Origin: an uncultured Eubacteriales bacterium
GTDB lineage: Bacteria; Bacillota; Clostridia; Christensenellales; Borkfalkiaceae
Assembly: GCA_958405585.1 (NCBI GenBank)
Contig: CATYEP010000092.1
Coordinates: forward strand, 1-7,226
Direction: 5' to 3'
Length of the DNA stretch: 7,226 nt
This document shows, one piece after another, positions 5,322 through 7,226 of this stretch. Positions within the stretch are counted from its first letter, which is position 1. Each line of letters opens with the position of its first letter. The translations under genes and the position numbers were made by a program. Under the pieces are notes generated by a model. It ran no database searches. It saw only the letters and a list, made by a program, of their open reading frames with translations, and was not told where the DNA came from.

Positions 5322-7148
5322 TTATTCCAGGATCGCCTTGATCCTGCGGATTCCGCTCGCGGAAGATTGTTCTTTCACGATCTTAAAATGTCCAAGTTCG
5401 CCTGTCGACGCCGCATGCGGCCCGCCGCACATTTCGCGCGAGAATGTGCCGATGCTGTACGTCTTGACCACGTCGCCGTATTTATTATCGAATACGCCCA
5501 CGATCCCTTCCGCACGCGCTTTGTCGTACGGCATTTCTTCAAACACGACGGGAATATTTTCCCCGATCTTCTCGTTGACGAGGTCTTCCACCGCCTTGAT
5601 CTCTTCCTGCGTCATCGGGCGCGCAAAGTTGAAATCGAAACGCAGACGTTCGGGCGTAATGTTGCTGCCCTTCTGGTTGACGTCCGGCGAAAGCACCGTT
5701 TTGAGCGCCGCATTCAGAAGATGCGTCGCCGTATGCAGGCGCGTCGTAGCAACGCCCGTATCTGCAAGCCCGCCTTTGAATTCGCCCGCCGCCTGCGCAT
5801 GACTCTTTTCCTGATGTTCGCGGAACGCTTCTTCGAATCCCTTTTCATCCACCGTGAATCCGCGCTCCGCCGCCATTTCCACCGTCAGTTCCAGCGGGAA
5901 GCCGTACGTGTCGTACAATTTGAAAGCCGCTTTTCCGCCGATCGACGTTTCCGCTACGTACGACGCATCCTGCTTGCTCATGAATTCGTTCTTGCGCGCT
6001 ATGCCCGCGATCGTCTTTTCAAACTCCTTCATGCCCTTTTCCAAAGTCGATTCAAAACGCGTGATCTCGCGCTCGATCTCCTGCAGAATATATTCCTCTT
6101 TCTGCGGCAACAGCGGGTACGCCTCGCCGTATACCTCTTCGATAAAGATCTTCGCCACGTTCAGCATTTCCGTGCTCGCAATGCCCAGCGCCTTGCAGTA
6201 ACGGATCGCCCGACGCATCAGCCTGCGCAGGATATACCCCGCACCCGTGTTCGAAGGCAAGATCCCGTTCACGTCGCCGATCAGCATCACCGTCGTGCGC
6301 GTATGATCCGCTATGATACGCATCGCTTTGCGATCCGCTCCGCCGTCATCATACTTCTTGCCCGATACCTTTTCCAGATACGCGATCGCTCCGCTGAACA
6401 AGTCCGTCTTGTACCCGTCCGTCAGCCCGTTCAGAAACGCCAGCATCCTGTCCAGTCCGAACCCCGTGTCCACGTTCTTGTTTTCCAACGGCTCATACCC
6501 GTCCGCCGTCTTTTTGTACTGCATATACACGTCGTTGCCGATCTCTACATACCTGCCGCACGGACAGTTGATATCGCAGGGCGTCCTGCCGCATTCCTTG
6601 TCCGTAAGCGGGTAAAACCACTCGTTGTCCGGCCCGCAAGGCGTTCCCACCGTGCCTTCCAGCTCCCACCAGTTGTTGGACTTGTCCAAATAGAAAATAT
6701 GCTCGGGCTTGATCCCCAGCCCGATCAGAAGATTTGCCGTCTCATCGTCGCGCGGCACGCTCTCGTTGCCCGCAAATACCGTCGAACAGATCTTGTCCGC
6801 GTCCAGTCCGAATACCTTCGTCAAAAGCTCGAACGACCACGCCGTCTTTTCTTTTTTAAAATAATCGCCCAGCGACCAGTTGCCCATCATCTCGAAAAAC
6901 GTGAAATGCGTCGCGTCCCCGACCGATTCGATGTCCACCGTGCGCACGCACCCTTGCACGTTGCAAAGCCGCTTGCCCGCCGGATGGGGCTGTCCCAACA
7001 AATACGGCATCAGCGGCTGCATGCCCGCTACATTGAACATCACTCCCGTCGATCCGTCCCCGATCAGCGATACCGCCCCGATATTCACATGCCCTTTGCT
7101 TTCATAAAAAGATAACCATTTGTTTCTCAGTTCTTTGGATGTAATCAT
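5322..7148 (-). CDS. alaS: Alanyl-tRNA synthetase, short form lacking the C-Ala domain
   Basis: A 608-residue class II enzyme that activates alanine with ATP and loads it on tRNA-Ala. The catalytic core (about 1-440) has the motif 1 region VMFNVAGMQPLMPYLLG, motif 2 around FFEMMGNWSLGDYF (84-97) and motif 3 GAGYILRRLMRRA (302-314). N300 and D413 (LYDTYGFP) appear to match the residues that read the G3:U70 pair. The editing domain (about 460-608), which clears Ser- or Gly-tRNA, has HTATH (H472, H476) and CGGPH (C574, H578). The protein ends at SASGIRRIKAILE, where the editing domain normally ends, so the C-Ala oligomerisation domain of the usual 870-880-residue enzyme is absent. The frame is intact and a terminator follows at once. 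The usual GPCGPC motif reads GTPCGPDNEW here, followed by a cysteine cluster (186, 191, 195, 197). The ATG at 7148 is chosen because AGAGG lies 6 bases upstream. It may be the sole AlaRS or a second, related enzyme. Confidence 0.92.
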   Translation of the reverse strand: MITSKELRNKWLSFYESKGHVNIGAVSLIGDGSTGVMFNVAGMQPLMPYLLGQPHPAGKRLCNVQGCVRTVDIESVGDATHFTFFEMMGNWSLGDYFKKEKTAWSFELLTKVFGLDADKICSTVFAGNESVPRDDETANLLIGLGIKPEHIFYLDKSNNWWELEGTVGTPCGPDNEWFYPLTDKECGRTPCDINCPCGRYVEIGNDVYMQYKKTADGYEPLENKNVDTGFGLDRMLAFLNGLTDGYKTDLFSGAIAYLEKVSGKKYDDGGADRKAMRIIADHTRTTVMLIGDVNGILPSNTGAGYILRRLMRRAIRYCKALGIASTEMLNVAKIFIEEVYGEAYPLLPQKEEYILQEIEREITRFESTLEKGMKEFEKTIAGIARKNEFMSKQDASYVAETSIGGKAAFKLYDTYGFPLELTVEMAAERGFTVDEKGFEEAFREHQEKSHAQAAGEFKGGLADTGVATTRLHTATHLLNAALKTVLSPDVNQKGSNITPERLRFDFNFARPMTQEEIKAVEDLVNEKIGENIPVVFEEMPYDKARAEGIVGVFDNKYGDVVKTYSIGTFSREMCGGPHAASTGELGHFKIVKEQSSASGIRRIKAILE

Positions 7149-7154
7149 AATTCG

Positions 7155-7159
7155 CCTCT
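7155..7159 (-). promoter_or_regulatory. Ribosome binding site of alaS
   Basis: AGAGG on the minus strand lies 6 bases before the ATG at 7148. It favours MITSKELRNKW as the N-terminus, which fits the start of AlaRS proteins. The in-frame start 18 codons upstream encodes a basic, proline-containing stretch and would begin next to the hairpin at 7193-7223. Confidence 0.65.
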
Positions 7160-7192
7160 GCTTTTTATTTCTGCTCCCGCGCCGCGGCGGGG

Positions 7193-7223
7193 AAAAAACC
7201 ACCCGGGCGTAAAAGCGGGGCGG
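7193..7223 (-). terminator. Terminator-like hairpin upstream of alaS
   Basis: On the minus strand CCGCCC (7223-7218) pairs with GGGTGG (7204-7199), including one G-U pair, followed directly by TTTTTT (7198-7193). It sits 45 bases before the alaS ATG. It either ends a gene lying beyond the right edge or is the terminator of a regulated alaS leader. The stretch 7149-7192 holds a GC-rich partial palindrome (7176-7192) and the ribosome binding site, and I see no clear promoter in it. The window edge cuts off what would decide between the two readings. Confidence 0.5.
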
Positions 7224-7226
7224 CCC

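Noticed and set aside
5295..7115. A 606-codon open frame on the plus strand opposite alaS
   Set aside because: The product is dominated by Arg, His and Phe with no recognisable domain, and it mirrors a well-conserved alaS on the other strand. It is a codon-usage shadow.
7149..7202. An 18-codon N-terminal extension of alaS
   Set aside because: It encodes a basic stretch unlike AlaRS N-termini and would start at the terminator-like hairpin, while the ATG at 7148 has its own AGAGG.

Overview
This window reads as a stretch of chromosome from an anaerobic Firmicutes-type bacterium, most likely in the class Clostridia. The reasons are Shine-Dalgarno sites of the AGGAG type, moderately GC-rich genes separated by very AT-rich spacers, factor-independent terminators with U-tracts, a GTP-dependent PEP carboxykinase and a short-form alanyl-tRNA synthetase. 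I infer the lineage from these traits; there is no rRNA or other marker here. No mobile element, CRISPR array, tRNA or phage gene is visible.

Layout from left to right. Positions 1-146 hold two hairpins that probably end the transcript of the leftward gene beside them. Positions 147-2645 (-) encode a single-chain exporter: an ABC ATPase fused to an FtsX/MacB-type permease with a very large extracytoplasmic loop. Positions 2646-2786 are a structured spacer: an 18-bp perfect palindrome (longer as a hairpin), then a long hairpin with a U-rich tail only about 20 bases before the exporter's ribosome binding site. Positions 2787-4577 (-) encode GTP-type phosphoenolpyruvate carboxykinase. A recognisable promoter lies upstream, with a 15-bp inverted repeat between its -35 and -10 boxes. 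The 232-bp divergent spacer also serves a small rightward gene of unknown function (4810-5070, +, 86 aa). Positions 5071-5321 are a convergent spacer with a 10-bp-stem hairpin, a 38-bp perfect palindrome, AT-rich tandem repeats of about 18 bp and a strong leftward terminator. Positions 5322-7148 (-) encode an alanyl-tRNA synthetase with catalytic and editing domains but no C-terminal C-Ala domain. A further leftward terminator-like hairpin sits at the right edge, 45 bases upstream of alaS.

The genes are housekeeping or transport functions with no evident shared pathway. Each seems to be its own transcription unit, since every leftward junction carries a terminator-like structure. The points most worth following are the short AlaRS, the operator-like repeat in the pckG promoter, the hairpin leader before the exporter, and the palindromes and repeats around the small orphan gene. 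I found no convincing new multi-gene system.
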